From Phycisphaerae bacterium (lineage in GTDB: Bacteria > Planctomycetota > Phycisphaerae > UBA1845): a DNA stretch of 62,689 nt. Below are positions 1 through 8,374 of this stretch, one piece after another (position 1 is the stretch's first letter; the number at the start of each line of letters is the position of its first letter). Made by a program: the position numbers and the translations under genes. Where the stretch lies: the NCBI GenBank assembly GCA_029260115.1, contig JAJDDW010000070.1, positions 1-62,689 on the forward strand, read 5' to 3'. The notes under the pieces are model-generated. The model worked only from the letters and a program-made list of their open reading frames with translations, was not told the DNA's origin and ran no database searches.

Positions 1-1
1 G

Positions 2-505
2 GCGTTGCTGCTTTGGCTATTGGGTCAGCCGGATTCTAGTGAGCCTTATTTGAAAATGATCATCGGGGCTTACATCATGCTCGCCACGTTTATTCGCAAG
101 CCGAAATCGCATGCACCGGATGGGAAATGGTGGCATTTTCCGCTCACGGGTTTCGCGGCTGGGACTGCGGCGCTGACTGTTGGGGCTGTGGGTCCGTTGA
201 TCGCGCCAGTGTTTGCGCGATGCGGTTTTGTAAAAGAACGGTTGATCGCCACGAAGGCGGTTTGTCAATTGGTCACGCACGCTATCAAAATACCGGCGTT
301 TATTTTTGTGCGGCAGATAGATGTCGCTCATCTTGGAATGCTAGCTGGACTGATGATACTTATGGTCATTCCTGGAACGTTGATCGGGAAGCGATTGTTA
401 ATAGGTGTTTCGGATCAACACTTTACGATAGCGTATCGCGTGGCTTTGACGTTGGCGGGACTAAAGATTTTCTTCGTTGACGGCCTGCGTCATTTTATCA
501 TGTGA
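2..505 (+). CDS. TauE/SafE-family membrane transporter, C-terminal part
   Basis: This is the C-terminal part of a polytopic membrane protein. The reading frame is open to the left edge of the window, so the true start lies outside. About 167 residues remain and hold four hydrophobic segments. The glycine/alanine-rich stretch GFAAGTAALTVGAVGPLIAP followed by a gate-like helix resembles the second repeat of sulfite exporter TauE/SafE (DUF81) proteins. Those proteins move sulfur oxyanions or small organic acids across the inner membrane. The substrate cannot be told from this fragment. It converges on the TPR gene that follows on the other strand. Confidence 0.72.
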   Translation, partial: ALLLWLLGQPDSSEPYLKMIIGAYIMLATFIRKPKSHAPDGKWWHFPLTGFAAGTAALTVGAVGPLIAPVFARCGFVKERLIATKAVCQLVTHAIKIPAFIFVRQIDVAHLGMLAGLMILMVIPGTLIGKRLLIGVSDQHFTIAYRVALTLAGLKIFFVDGLRHFIM

Positions 506-528
506 TAAGCTGCGTACGGGAAAAGATA

Positions 529-1737
529 TTAAGAGCCAAGCTGGCGTCGTGCCCAGGTGTTGCTGGGGTCGAGTTCTAAAGCAGCTTGAAAGTGCTGATT
601 GGCTAGGGTTGGATTAGCCAACGCTAGATTCACCTCGCCCATGATGCAATGGGCCTCCACGTCTTCGGGGTAATCGTTTAAGAAAGATTTTAAAATGTCG
701 ATCGCTTGATGATATTGTTTGCGTTGCCATTCGACCGTCGCGAGAAGAAAGCGAACTTGCTTATTTGTCGGGTCGTGCGACATCGCGCGGTCGAGTGATT
801 GTAGCGCATTCATCATGTCGTTGGTTTCCAGTGAAGCTTGCGCGAATAATATTTGAGCTTGCACGTCCGATGGTGTTTTATTTGCGTGGGTGGCGAGTGC
901 GTTTTTTGCGAGGGCAGGCTGGCCAATGGCTAAGTAGCTGTAGGCGATGTTTCTAAGTACATCACCTGTCGCACTATCAGTGCCGAGCAGCGGCTTTAAT
1001 ACTGCGACGGCTTCCTCATGACGATTGGCTATGACTAGCAATCGTCCCAAGGATGCGGCGACCAATGGGTTGTCGGTAGCGGATGTGTCGCAGGCGCGGT
1101 ATTGACGGATGGCACGGTTGGTATCACCTAAAAGTCCGGCAATTCTAGCAGTGAGGACACAGACTGCTGGCGAATCATCTGTTTGGGAATTTGTTTTTTC
1201 GAGCAGCGCCAGGGCTTGTTCGACCTCTCCCACGGATACCAAACATTCTGCGGTAGCCATGAGGAAGTCGGCTTGTTCAGGTTGCAATTGGCGGGCTTGC
1301 TCAAATAATTCGCAGGCTTGGGTAAGCTCGTTACGTTGTTCGAGTATCACGCCACGAAGGTAGATTAGCTCAGCCGAATTAATACCAACGATTTCAGCCG
1401 TTTTGATTGCCTGCTCAGCAGACGCGAGTTTGCCTAATTCAAGAAACGCCTTAGCTAGTAGCGCGTAAGAAGTTTCATCGTTGGGGTCCAGGGCCAATGA
1501 CTCAGTAGCCGTGCGTGTTGCTTCAAGGAAATGCCCATTTTCAAATTGTTGTTGGGCAAGTTGGAATTGCACTCGACCGCGAACCTGCTTCCACTGCTGT
1601 TCGGCTTGAGCCTTGTGTTGCGTCATGGTGCCTTGCTGACAGCCTGATGGGGCCAGCGATATTATCATTAATCCTACAGTCAGGGCAAGTTGGGGGCGCG
1701 GTGTGGTATGGTGAAGTGAATTTGTTGTGGTCAACAT
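529..1737 (-). CDS. TPR-repeat lipoprotein
   Basis: A 402-residue protein. Its N-terminal hydrophobic stretch ends in LAPSGC, a lipobox that predicts cleavage and lipidation at Cys33. The rest is a run of tetratricopeptide repeats from about residue 55 to the end, with recurring ALDPN / LQPEQ / HDPTN helix-turn motifs; the last repeat is complete. Such lipoproteins act as periplasmic scaffolds, for example PilF/PilW or TadD, which help a secretin assemble. The gene follows the secretin gene directly: its ATG comes straight after the secretin stop codon, so the two are almost certainly cotranscribed. I infer a pilotin or assembly role from that linkage. The exact machine served is unknown. Confidence 0.82.
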   Translation of the reverse strand: MLTTTNSLHHTTPRPQLALTVGLMIISLAPSGCQQGTMTQHKAQAEQQWKQVRGRVQFQLAQQQFENGHFLEATRTATESLALDPNDETSYALLAKAFLELGKLASAEQAIKTAEIVGINSAELIYLRGVILEQRNELTQACELFEQARQLQPEQADFLMATAECLVSVGEVEQALALLEKTNSQTDDSPAVCVLTARIAGLLGDTNRAIRQYRACDTSATDNPLVAASLGRLLVIANRHEEAVAVLKPLLGTDSATGDVLRNIAYSYLAIGQPALAKNALATHANKTPSDVQAQILFAQASLETNDMMNALQSLDRAMSHDPTNKQVRFLLATVEWQRKQYHQAIDILKSFLNDYPEDVEAHCIMGEVNLALANPTLANQHFQAALELDPSNTWARRQLGS

Positions 1738-3594
1738 TTATGGCTCCTCGCTGCCATCGCCGGCTTGGTCAATGGTTTCATCATGTTGTATTTCAATAGG
1801 TTTTAATAATGGCTGGCCGTATGGCGGTTGCGGATCATCCTTTTGTCCTTCGATGAGATGGTAGACGAAGGTTCGAATACTGGTCGCGTCGGTGTCCCAA
1901 TCACGTTGCTTGAGGATGCGTTCTTTTAATTTTATAGCAGGTATCATGCGGCTGCTATTGTGGAGGGCGAGATCCAAGTGCCATTGCGCTTGCGCTAGGT
2001 CGCCTGCCGCATAGAAATCGGTCGCTTTGTGGTAATGGGATTGGGCCAATTTATCCCGTCCATGCCACATGAGTCCGCGACGCATACCGACGCGCAGCCT
2101 GTCGATATCTTCTTTTACGTTCATAGACGACTCGGCATAAGCAGCGTGATTTTTTACTACGTGAAGCGTTAAAAGGATGATGACTTCTTCTCGGGCGGTA
2201 ATGTCGTTGGTGGAGCGGAACAAGGGGCCTAAGCCGGGTATGTTGCCCATAAACGGAACTTGGTTACGTGTATTGGTGGTGACCTCACGGAATAGTCCAC
2301 CGATGAGAATCGTTTCTCCATCGCGTATAACGATATTGGTAGTGACTTCCGTTGTCTGCTCAGATGGTAATCCCTGGGCGTTTACAAAACCAACGCTGTC
2401 TTCCGGATGAAGTTCGACTCGGATGTAGCCATCGTCTGCGATGAAGGGACGAAAAATCAACTGCGTGCCAGTCTCTAGAAATTCTACAGACTGAACGGCC
2501 GTTGAATCTGTGACTGTCGTAGTTAGAAAGCCATCACGTCGTCCGACGATCACTTGGCCTCGCTGTTTATTTAATGCGAGGACTTTCGGATTGGCTAAAA
2601 CAGTTGAGTCCGTCACTTGTTCGAGGGCGCGGAGAAAAATTGATACCTTGTCTTTAAGAATACCGATCGACAGTCCACCGTTAGGTACGTCGGCTGAGAA
2701 ACCGGTGCGCCCGGCGGCGTTAAAGCGCTCGAAGCGATCTGGCGGTAACGTACTTAATGTCACGTCTGGCACGGAGAGTGATGTCGCGCCAAGTACGTCT
2801 AGGTCTACCCCGCCGACGAGAGAAAAATCAATGCCTAGTGCGTTGTCGTCGTTTAACTGAGCGCGAAGTATGGTGGCTTCTACGACTACTTGTTGTGGTC
2901 GCACGTCGATGTTTTTGATAATGTTCTCGGCTGACTCGACTGAGGCTGGTGTGTCGGTGACGATAACAAAATCCTGCGCTGAGTAGGTATTGCCACCGCC
3001 ATCGCCGGGGCTACTTTCTACACCGGTGGCTGCGCTGGACGAGGCTACGATATGTCCGGTACTACTCAACAGCGGGGTGACATAGGTAACTGCATCTGAA
3101 GAGGTTATATAATTTAGTCTGAAAATTTTTGTGATCGGTTTAGCTGCGTCATCAGTTGCGAATTTTGACAGCTCATCTTTCGTGTATACGTAAATGAATG
3201 ATCCAGATTGTTGATAGTCTGCGCCGTTGGGAATCAGGACGGCCTTCAATGCCTCGTCGAAGCTAACGTCGTAAAGATGAGCCGTGACTTTTCCGGATAC
3301 GTTTGGTGAGGCGATGATATTCCGCTGGCTCTGGACTGATAGTAGCGTGAGCACGGTTGATAATTCCACGTCGGACACGTGCAAGTTTACCTGGCCGCGA
3401 TCGGAGATTGAAATTTCAGGCGAAATACCTTTTGGCATCTCAGGTTCATTGGTTTCATTGTCAGTCGCATCAGTCGATGGTGATTGAGCCGAGACTGTTG
3501 ACGCGATGGTTAGTAATGAGACCCATGCGCACACGGATAGCTTTGCGATAATCGATCGACGAAATCGTGCAGCAATAACTACTACTAAGCACAT
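1738..3594 (-). CDS. Secretin (GspD/PilQ-type outer-membrane channel)
   Basis: About 618 residues. I chose the ATG at 3594 because a GAGGAG ribosome-binding site lies 10 bases upstream; a GTG 90 bases earlier is possible but has poor spacing. A long signal peptide ends near TVSAQ. An STN/N0-like domain follows (about 45-110), then an N1-like domain with a Ser/Gly-rich insert, and the secretin core (about 230-470), including NPKVLALNKQ, VGFVNAQGLPSEQT, ETILIGGLFRE and VPFMGNIPGLGPLFRS. The last 120 residues contain a TPR-like helical pair, unusual at this end of a secretin. Secretins form multimeric outer-membrane rings for type II secretion or type IV pili. No ATPase, pilin or inner-membrane platform gene is nearby, so the system type is undecided. 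Confidence 0.88.
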   Translation of the reverse strand: MCLVVVIAARFRRSIIAKLSVCAWVSLLTIASTVSAQSPSTDATDNETNEPEMPKGISPEISISDRGQVNLHVSDVELSTVLTLLSVQSQRNIIASPNVSGKVTAHLYDVSFDEALKAVLIPNGADYQQSGSFIYVYTKDELSKFATDDAAKPITKIFRLNYITSSDAVTYVTPLLSSTGHIVASSSAATGVESSPGDGGGNTYSAQDFVIVTDTPASVESAENIIKNIDVRPQQVVVEATILRAQLNDDNALGIDFSLVGGVDLDVLGATSLSVPDVTLSTLPPDRFERFNAAGRTGFSADVPNGGLSIGILKDKVSIFLRALEQVTDSTVLANPKVLALNKQRGQVIVGRRDGFLTTTVTDSTAVQSVEFLETGTQLIFRPFIADDGYIRVELHPEDSVGFVNAQGLPSEQTTEVTTNIVIRDGETILIGGLFREVTTNTRNQVPFMGNIPGLGPLFRSTNDITAREEVIILLTLHVVKNHAAYAESSMNVKEDIDRLRVGMRRGLMWHGRDKLAQSHYHKATDFYAAGDLAQAQWHLDLALHNSSRMIPAIKLKERILKQRDWDTDATSIRTFVYHLIEGQKDDPQPPYGQPLLKPIEIQHDETIDQAGDGSEEP

Positions 3595-3655
3595 GCCAAG
3601 CCAGCTCCTCGATCCGAATGAAGCTAGCCAGGCAGCGATGGTCCGAAAAGCCTGG

Positions 3656-3925
3656 CTAGTTATCGGTACCTGGCTTATCGGCACCTTCCCACTGCACTTT
3701 TAATGTGTCTTGAGATAGGATTTTCTTTATTTCCGTGAGTAGTTGATTCGTGCGCTTGGCTTGTTCGAGTAGTAGTATCCGTTGTTTGCCGCTATCTGGG
3801 ATCTGGGCCATCGCTTCCTGGGGTATGGTTATCGGTCCTACCCATACCTTTATCAGTGTTACTATGCCCATAATGGCGACGGCGGTGCGTCCCCAAGATA
3901 TCTTGTTCGTTCGTGTCAGATTCAT
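3656..3925 (-). CDS. Small single-pass membrane-anchored protein
   Basis: An 89-residue protein that I do not recognise. It has a basic N-terminus, one hydrophobic segment (about residues 14-33), then a charged helical region rich in Leu, Gln and Lys that may be a short coiled coil. A GGAG ribosome-binding site stands 10 bases before the ATG, which supports translation. It lies 61 bases upstream of the secretin start on the same strand. By position it could be a PilP- or GspC-like linker between the inner membrane and the secretin, but it is far shorter than those proteins and shows no HR or PDZ domain. That role is inference only. Confidence 0.6.
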   Translation of the reverse strand: MNLTRTNKISWGRTAVAIMGIVTLIKVWVGPITIPQEAMAQIPDSGKQRILLLEQAKRTNQLLTEIKKILSQDTLKVQWEGADKPGTDN

Positions 3926-4048
3926 ATTGTGGTGTCTCCAAACGTTGGTCCAAAATCAAGCCTATTAGCTAGCTGAAATATGTAGCTCTTCTAAAAATTT
4001 CTTTGGTAAAAAACGTAATGTTAGTTCGTACTGTCGCGTCATGGATGG

Positions 4049-5656
4049 CTATTCTCGATCGAAAAGGGCCGTGGCGACGGCGCCTTGACTGATTAGTTGT
4101 CTAGGTGCAAATCGAATACTTGCTACGACAAGTACAGTCATGATACACGCGGCCGCTAGTCTTGTATGTCGCGCTCGGCCATTAAATGATTGTTCATAGA
4201 AGACCATGGCTGTGCCTATAGACAACAGGCAAATGGCTAACACGCTAATTACCGTTGATTGGCTTAGGATTTGAACCATGAGAGGCGCGACGACACATAT
4301 GATTACCGCAGAGAAAACGGTAATGCGAGCCAGGATGGTAGCGCCGGTTGATGTCCTAACGGCCACGCGATGGAGCAGTGTCTGCCTACCGTAGGCTTCA
4401 GCGAATCCGATGGCTGTTAAGCACACGCACAGCCAAGCAAGCGTATAAATGTTTTGACTAAGCCAACCTAGTAACCACATGATTGCGCAGATGCCGACGA
4501 CCACGCCGGCGCCAATACAAACAGTACCAAAGCCTCCTATGGTACGTTTGTCGATTGGTCTTAGTGCGCATCCTGCCAAAACCCCCAAGCCCATGACTAT
4601 CAAGAGCAAGGCAATCATCCACCCTGTAGAAAATATATATGAGCCGGTAGAAATAATTGACATCGTGCAAACGCCCACGCCCGCTACGCCCACAATAGCG
4701 GCGCGCAGGAGCCGAGGGCGACGGTCAGACGTTAGCGGTAATCGAGACGTAGGTACAGGATCCGATGTTGGGGTGGCCGGTTCCTTTGTACTCGCCATCA
4801 CGGAAATGACCGCGGCCAATAGCGTAGGCAAAGCTCCTGCGACAAGAATAATATGATGTTGGGGGATCGCGGATCGCAGTGACAAGGCGACGGCGGTACC
4901 AATCCCGCTACCAAGTAGTAACCAGGCCGTGGCCCGAGTGTCCCATCTTCCAAAAGGGCAGCTAAGTCGGTGAACGAACGATACGCCGATACCGAGAATG
5001 CTGAACGGTATAATTACGGAGATTGAAGTAATACCCGCGAGTAGGACCACGATCATGGGGTCAGACCAGACAAAATGCGCTAATAGAAAACGATGCAATA
5101 CTAAGCTTTGGCCTAACACCCAAGGCAGCATGATAGCTACCAAGCCGCTAATAAGCGTAACAGCAGCCAGGACCGTCCAATATAGCGGGCGATCGGCATT
5201 GGTGGGATTGATAAAAATTTCTGCATGGGCGGATGGTACGCCACGTTTCACAAATTGATGCCACGCTTTGGCGCAGAGCCACATGGTGAAACGCTGCGGC
5301 AGCCGGATGCCCGCAGCCAAAGCGATGAGTGCCACGCCCAGGACGGTGCGCGCCGCATCATCAGTGCCTCTAAAAATGCTTGCGTACTGCGTGTATAAAC
5401 CGACCGACAGCATCGCTATCGAAACGCCTACGAGTATGGATACACTTGCGGCGAATCGGCTAGGATATGATGGTAGTATTTGTGTTGGACTGGTCGCGGT
5501 AGCGGGCGTGGATTGCTGCGCAGCTACGACGTTCGCTTGGGTTTTTGCCCGGCGCTGGGGCGAGGGATTTTTCTTATTGCGATTTTGTTGTCGGTCATAC
5601 GCCGTCTTTAAGATCGCCGTGTGCCCTAGCGCTCGTTTGCGTTTTCCCTTCGCCAT
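4049..5656 (-). CDS. Polytopic membrane protein of unknown function
   Basis: A 535-residue integral membrane protein. It starts with a strongly basic cytoplasmic tail of about 60 residues rich in Lys, Arg and Gln. Some 12-13 hydrophobic segments follow, with a short charged loop near the middle (SDRRPRLLR). The start is well supported by GGGAGG six bases upstream of the ATG. The segment pattern is vaguely like the membrane half of planctomycete fused MFS/spermidine-synthase proteins, but no motif settles this and no synthase domain is present. It sits between the biotin ligase and the small anchor protein on the same strand. Confidence 0.7.
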   Translation of the reverse strand: MAKGKRKRALGHTAILKTAYDRQQNRNKKNPSPQRRAKTQANVVAAQQSTPATATSPTQILPSYPSRFAASVSILVGVSIAMLSVGLYTQYASIFRGTDDAARTVLGVALIALAAGIRLPQRFTMWLCAKAWHQFVKRGVPSAHAEIFINPTNADRPLYWTVLAAVTLISGLVAIMLPWVLGQSLVLHRFLLAHFVWSDPMIVVLLAGITSISVIIPFSILGIGVSFVHRLSCPFGRWDTRATAWLLLGSGIGTAVALSLRSAIPQHHIILVAGALPTLLAAVISVMASTKEPATPTSDPVPTSRLPLTSDRRPRLLRAAIVGVAGVGVCTMSIISTGSYIFSTGWMIALLLIVMGLGVLAGCALRPIDKRTIGGFGTVCIGAGVVVGICAIMWLLGWLSQNIYTLAWLCVCLTAIGFAEAYGRQTLLHRVAVRTSTGATILARITVFSAVIICVVAPLMVQILSQSTVISVLAICLLSIGTAMVFYEQSFNGRARHTRLAAACIMTVLVVASIRFAPRQLISQGAVATALFDRE

Positions 5657-5713
5657 ATTGGGCCTCCCGCCCAGCCGATCTGCTTACGCAGATACGCCAT
5701 CCAATGGTCCGGC

Positions 5714-6526
5714 TTACGAACCATACTCCATCGAAACAAGTGAAGTATCCGCTGCATTGAATGCCCGAATGCCGCCTTCGTCAAGCTGTAAAACAAGGGC
5801 GGCCGTTGGGTCGAGATCGACGATGGTGCCGGAATGCTGCTGGCCGTTGTGTTCCAACGTTACCCGTGCGCCTAGGGCGTCCGCCTTGGCCAGCCAATCG
5901 TTGCGCAGTGTCTGTTGGTTGAGCGATTCCGGGCAGGCCAGGCGTTGATCTAAAGCGTGAAGTAAATGAATCGCGACGGCTGTTCGATCGATAGGGTGGC
6001 GACTCAACAATTCCAGGGATGTGGCAGAGGTCGCGAGTGGGCCGTCAAAATGCCCTTGATGTTGCAAGCAGTTGATGCCGATTCCTAAGACGTGAACGCG
6101 CGCGCCGGATTGGTTTTGGCGAGATTCTATGAGAATGCCGGAAAGCTTGCGCCCGTCGGCAAGTACATCGTTGGGCCATTTGATCGTTGGCCTAGTGTCG
6201 CAAAACCTAGATATTGTCTCGTGTACGGCGATGACGGTGATAATACTAAGCCAATCACCAGCCAAGGGATTTTCATGCCCAGAAATACCTACGCTCAGTA
6301 GTAGGCTGGCGCCTCTGTGAGATTGCCAAATGCGTCCGCGGCGGCCTCGGCCTGCCGTTTGTGCGTCGGCGAAAACGACAAGCCCGTCGAATGAGTCCGT
6401 ATCCGCATAAAGCCAAGCTTCATCGTTAGTACTGGAAGTCTCCGCCTTGTATTCAATGCGCTGACCAATGTGGCTATGGCCAGTCGCTGTGCGAATCTGG
6501 TCGATGTTAAGGTGGCCAGCGGTCAT
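5714..6526 (-). CDS. birA: Biotin--[biotin carboxyl-carrier protein] ligase (first copy)
   Basis: About 270 residues. It joins biotin, through biotinyl-AMP, to the lysine of carrier proteins. The catalytic signature is complete: SSTNDEAW, the biotin-loop motif AGRGRRGRIW, KWPNDV, and LGIGINC near the start of the C-terminal region. There is no N-terminal winged helix, so this is a monofunctional ligase rather than a BirA repressor. A small C-terminal domain ends with a GGIRAFNAADTSL-type strand. I chose the ATG at 6526 because it overlaps the upstream glycosyltransferase stop by four bases (ATGA), a typical coupled start. An in-frame start 69 bases earlier is less likely. A second ligase lies at about 16 kb. 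Confidence 0.92.
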   Translation of the reverse strand: MTAGHLNIDQIRTATGHSHIGQRIEYKAETSSTNDEAWLYADTDSFDGLVVFADAQTAGRGRRGRIWQSHRGASLLLSVGISGHENPLAGDWLSIITVIAVHETISRFCDTRPTIKWPNDVLADGRKLSGILIESRQNQSGARVHVLGIGINCLQHQGHFDGPLATSATSLELLSRHPIDRTAVAIHLLHALDQRLACPESLNQQTLRNDWLAKADALGARVTLEHNGQQHSGTIVDLDPTAALVLQLDEGGIRAFNAADTSLVSMEYGS

Positions 6527-8241
6527 GGCTGGGCGTCTTGAAGAGGGGGTGTCATTGATTGAAGAGCTGCCGAACGACGCTGCCCAAGATGCCACCCGCC
6601 AACTTGTTTACGATCCCAATTCCAACTGATGGGGGCGATGGGGCGTTGGGGGTCTTGGTATACGATCATGGTGACCCAAGACGGGTCGGGCTGGTCGCAT
6701 TCGTGGGAGTGGCGATCGTGACAATCCCAGCCGATGGCTGTCGCGTAATGCTGTTGCAGGAACGCTGACCATTCGGGGAAGGGTTTTTCGTCGAAGAGGA
6801 CGACGATCACGCGTGGCGGATTATTTTCAAGGTCGTCGATGAGCTGTTTTCGTCGATGGGCTGCGGTGGGATCATCTGCGCGAATGCCTGTTATCATGGT
6901 GAATCGGGAAGCGCATTTTCGATTGGCGTAATAATACATTTCGGCTTCGTTGCCATAGACGAAAATGCTGTCGTCGGGATCGGTTACGGATCGAATTTTT
7001 TCGCCGATCGCCTGGCCCCAGAAATCTCGTGAGTTATATCGTGTAACTGTGATGCCGAAGGTTGGCTGGCTGATGTAGCTAGTGTACTGGGTCCATAGCA
7101 GTGTTATCACCAACAACGCTAACAGCCCCATGCGGATAGTCGGCTTAGAACGTGACAAATTTTGAGTTTCGAAAACCGATACCGTGAAGTGTGAGATGCC
7201 GACCGGTATCACAATACACAGGGACGGAATCAGTAAATAATAATAGTGAGGCCAGGCGCGGCCGGGCAAGCATACGGCGATATAGTTGGCTATGAGTAGC
7301 AGCGGTAAAGAACCTAAAGGTTTTTTAGCATGTTGATTCAGACTTACATATATAAGCCAGAGTGCCGCAGGTATGGCGGCTAGCCATAAAGCGAGGGCGC
7401 TGTCGAAAATGAAAGGGTGCCCAGTTGGGGAGAAAAACTGCCAGAAGCGGGCGACAAAGCTGCCACTATCCTGACTATACTGCATATTAAAGAGAAATAC
7501 CGCATCGACGAATTCCCAGAGTCGACCGGTTAGCCAAAAGTAGCCTGTGGTCGCGAGCCATAGGAGGGTTGGTCCTGCAGCGAACCATAGGATCGAGCGA
7601 ATAATAGTTGCGCGTTTTCGAGGCGTTTTAGATTGTTGCGCATAATCCCAAGCGATCCATGCAGCCAACAGTAGCCAATGGATAACGACTACAGTTTTCA
7701 AACACGAAGCCAGGCCCAGCGAAAGACCTGCGAGAAAAAGATATCCAGGTCGATGACGGTGGTTACTTCCTGCGACACACCATGACAACAGGATGAGTGT
7801 GTTCATGAAAATTTCGCGGTTGCTGCCGTCGCCAGCGGTACCTGGATCGCTTGAGGCCAGCGAAAAGCATAAGGTTGCCACGATGCCGGCATAAATTCCG
7901 CCACTACGACGTGCGATGATGTAGATAAGCGTTAGTGAGCATAGACTTGCGATGACGGCTGAGTTGCGAAAGACGAGCGGAGAATGGCCGAAAATGGAAA
8001 TGATTCCGGCGAATATAGTATAAATGCCAAATGGCTGATGGTCCCATACGTCAACGTAAAGTTTATCGCCGGCGAGCAGTCGTTGTGCGATGTAGATGTA
8101 GTTGCACTCGTCGGTTTCGAGGGGGACATCAAATGCGTGCCGGCGCATTAGCCATAAGATCGCAGCTGTGCCTATGAGGCCCGCGTACGTTATCCATCGC
8201 GTGTTGCGCGAATCGGTTTGCGGGTTCGTAGCGCCATTCAT
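6523..8241 (-). CDS. GT-C family glycosyltransferase (GT39/ArnT-like)
   Basis: A 572-residue membrane protein with about 10-11 transmembrane segments and a soluble C-terminal domain of about 150 residues. The first periplasmic loop carries ETDECNY, the acidic D-E motif of GT-C enzymes that use polyprenyl-phosphate sugars. Later loops contain GDGSNREIFM and PGRAWPHYYYLLIPS, typical of the dolichyl-phosphate-mannose mannosyltransferase/ArnT superfamily. It probably transfers a sugar from a lipid carrier to protein or glycolipid on the outer face of the inner membrane; donor and acceptor are unknown. The downstream biotin ligase is translationally coupled to it, apparently without metabolic logic. 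Confidence 0.83.
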   Translation of the reverse strand: MNGATNPQTDSRNTRWITYAGLIGTAAILWLMRRHAFDVPLETDECNYIYIAQRLLAGDKLYVDVWDHQPFGIYTIFAGIISIFGHSPLVFRNSAVIASLCSLTLIYIIARRSGGIYAGIVATLCFSLASSDPGTAGDGSNREIFMNTLILLSWCVAGSNHRHRPGYLFLAGLSLGLASCLKTVVVIHWLLLAAWIAWDYAQQSKTPRKRATIIRSILWFAAGPTLLWLATTGYFWLTGRLWEFVDAVFLFNMQYSQDSGSFVARFWQFFSPTGHPFIFDSALALWLAAIPAALWLIYVSLNQHAKKPLGSLPLLLIANYIAVCLPGRAWPHYYYLLIPSLCIVIPVGISHFTVSVFETQNLSRSKPTIRMGLLALLVITLLWTQYTSYISQPTFGITVTRYNSRDFWGQAIGEKIRSVTDPDDSIFVYGNEAEMYYYANRKCASRFTMITGIRADDPTAAHRRKQLIDDLENNPPRVIVVLFDEKPFPEWSAFLQQHYATAIGWDCHDRHSHECDQPDPSWVTMIVYQDPQRPIAPISWNWDRKQVGGWHLGQRRSAALQSMTPPLQDAQP

Positions 8242-8314
8242 AGCTCAATCGTAACCGTGCAACGGAATGGGGGCTAGTTTGATGGTTGCATCGATTCGTA
8301 TAACGGGGTAGCCA

Positions 8315-8346
8315 TAAAAAAACGCCGCCCTTAAATGGCGGCGTTT
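8315..8346 (-). terminator. Rho-independent terminator of the choice-of-anchor-B gene
   Basis: Read on the minus strand, AACGCCGCC pairs with GGCGGCGTT around a 7-base loop and is followed directly by a run of T residues. It lies 30 bases beyond the stop of the gene ending at 8375, so it terminates that transcript before the glycosyltransferase group. Confidence 0.88.
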
Positions 8347-8374
8347 CGTGATGTTTTTAGAATTCGTAAAACAA

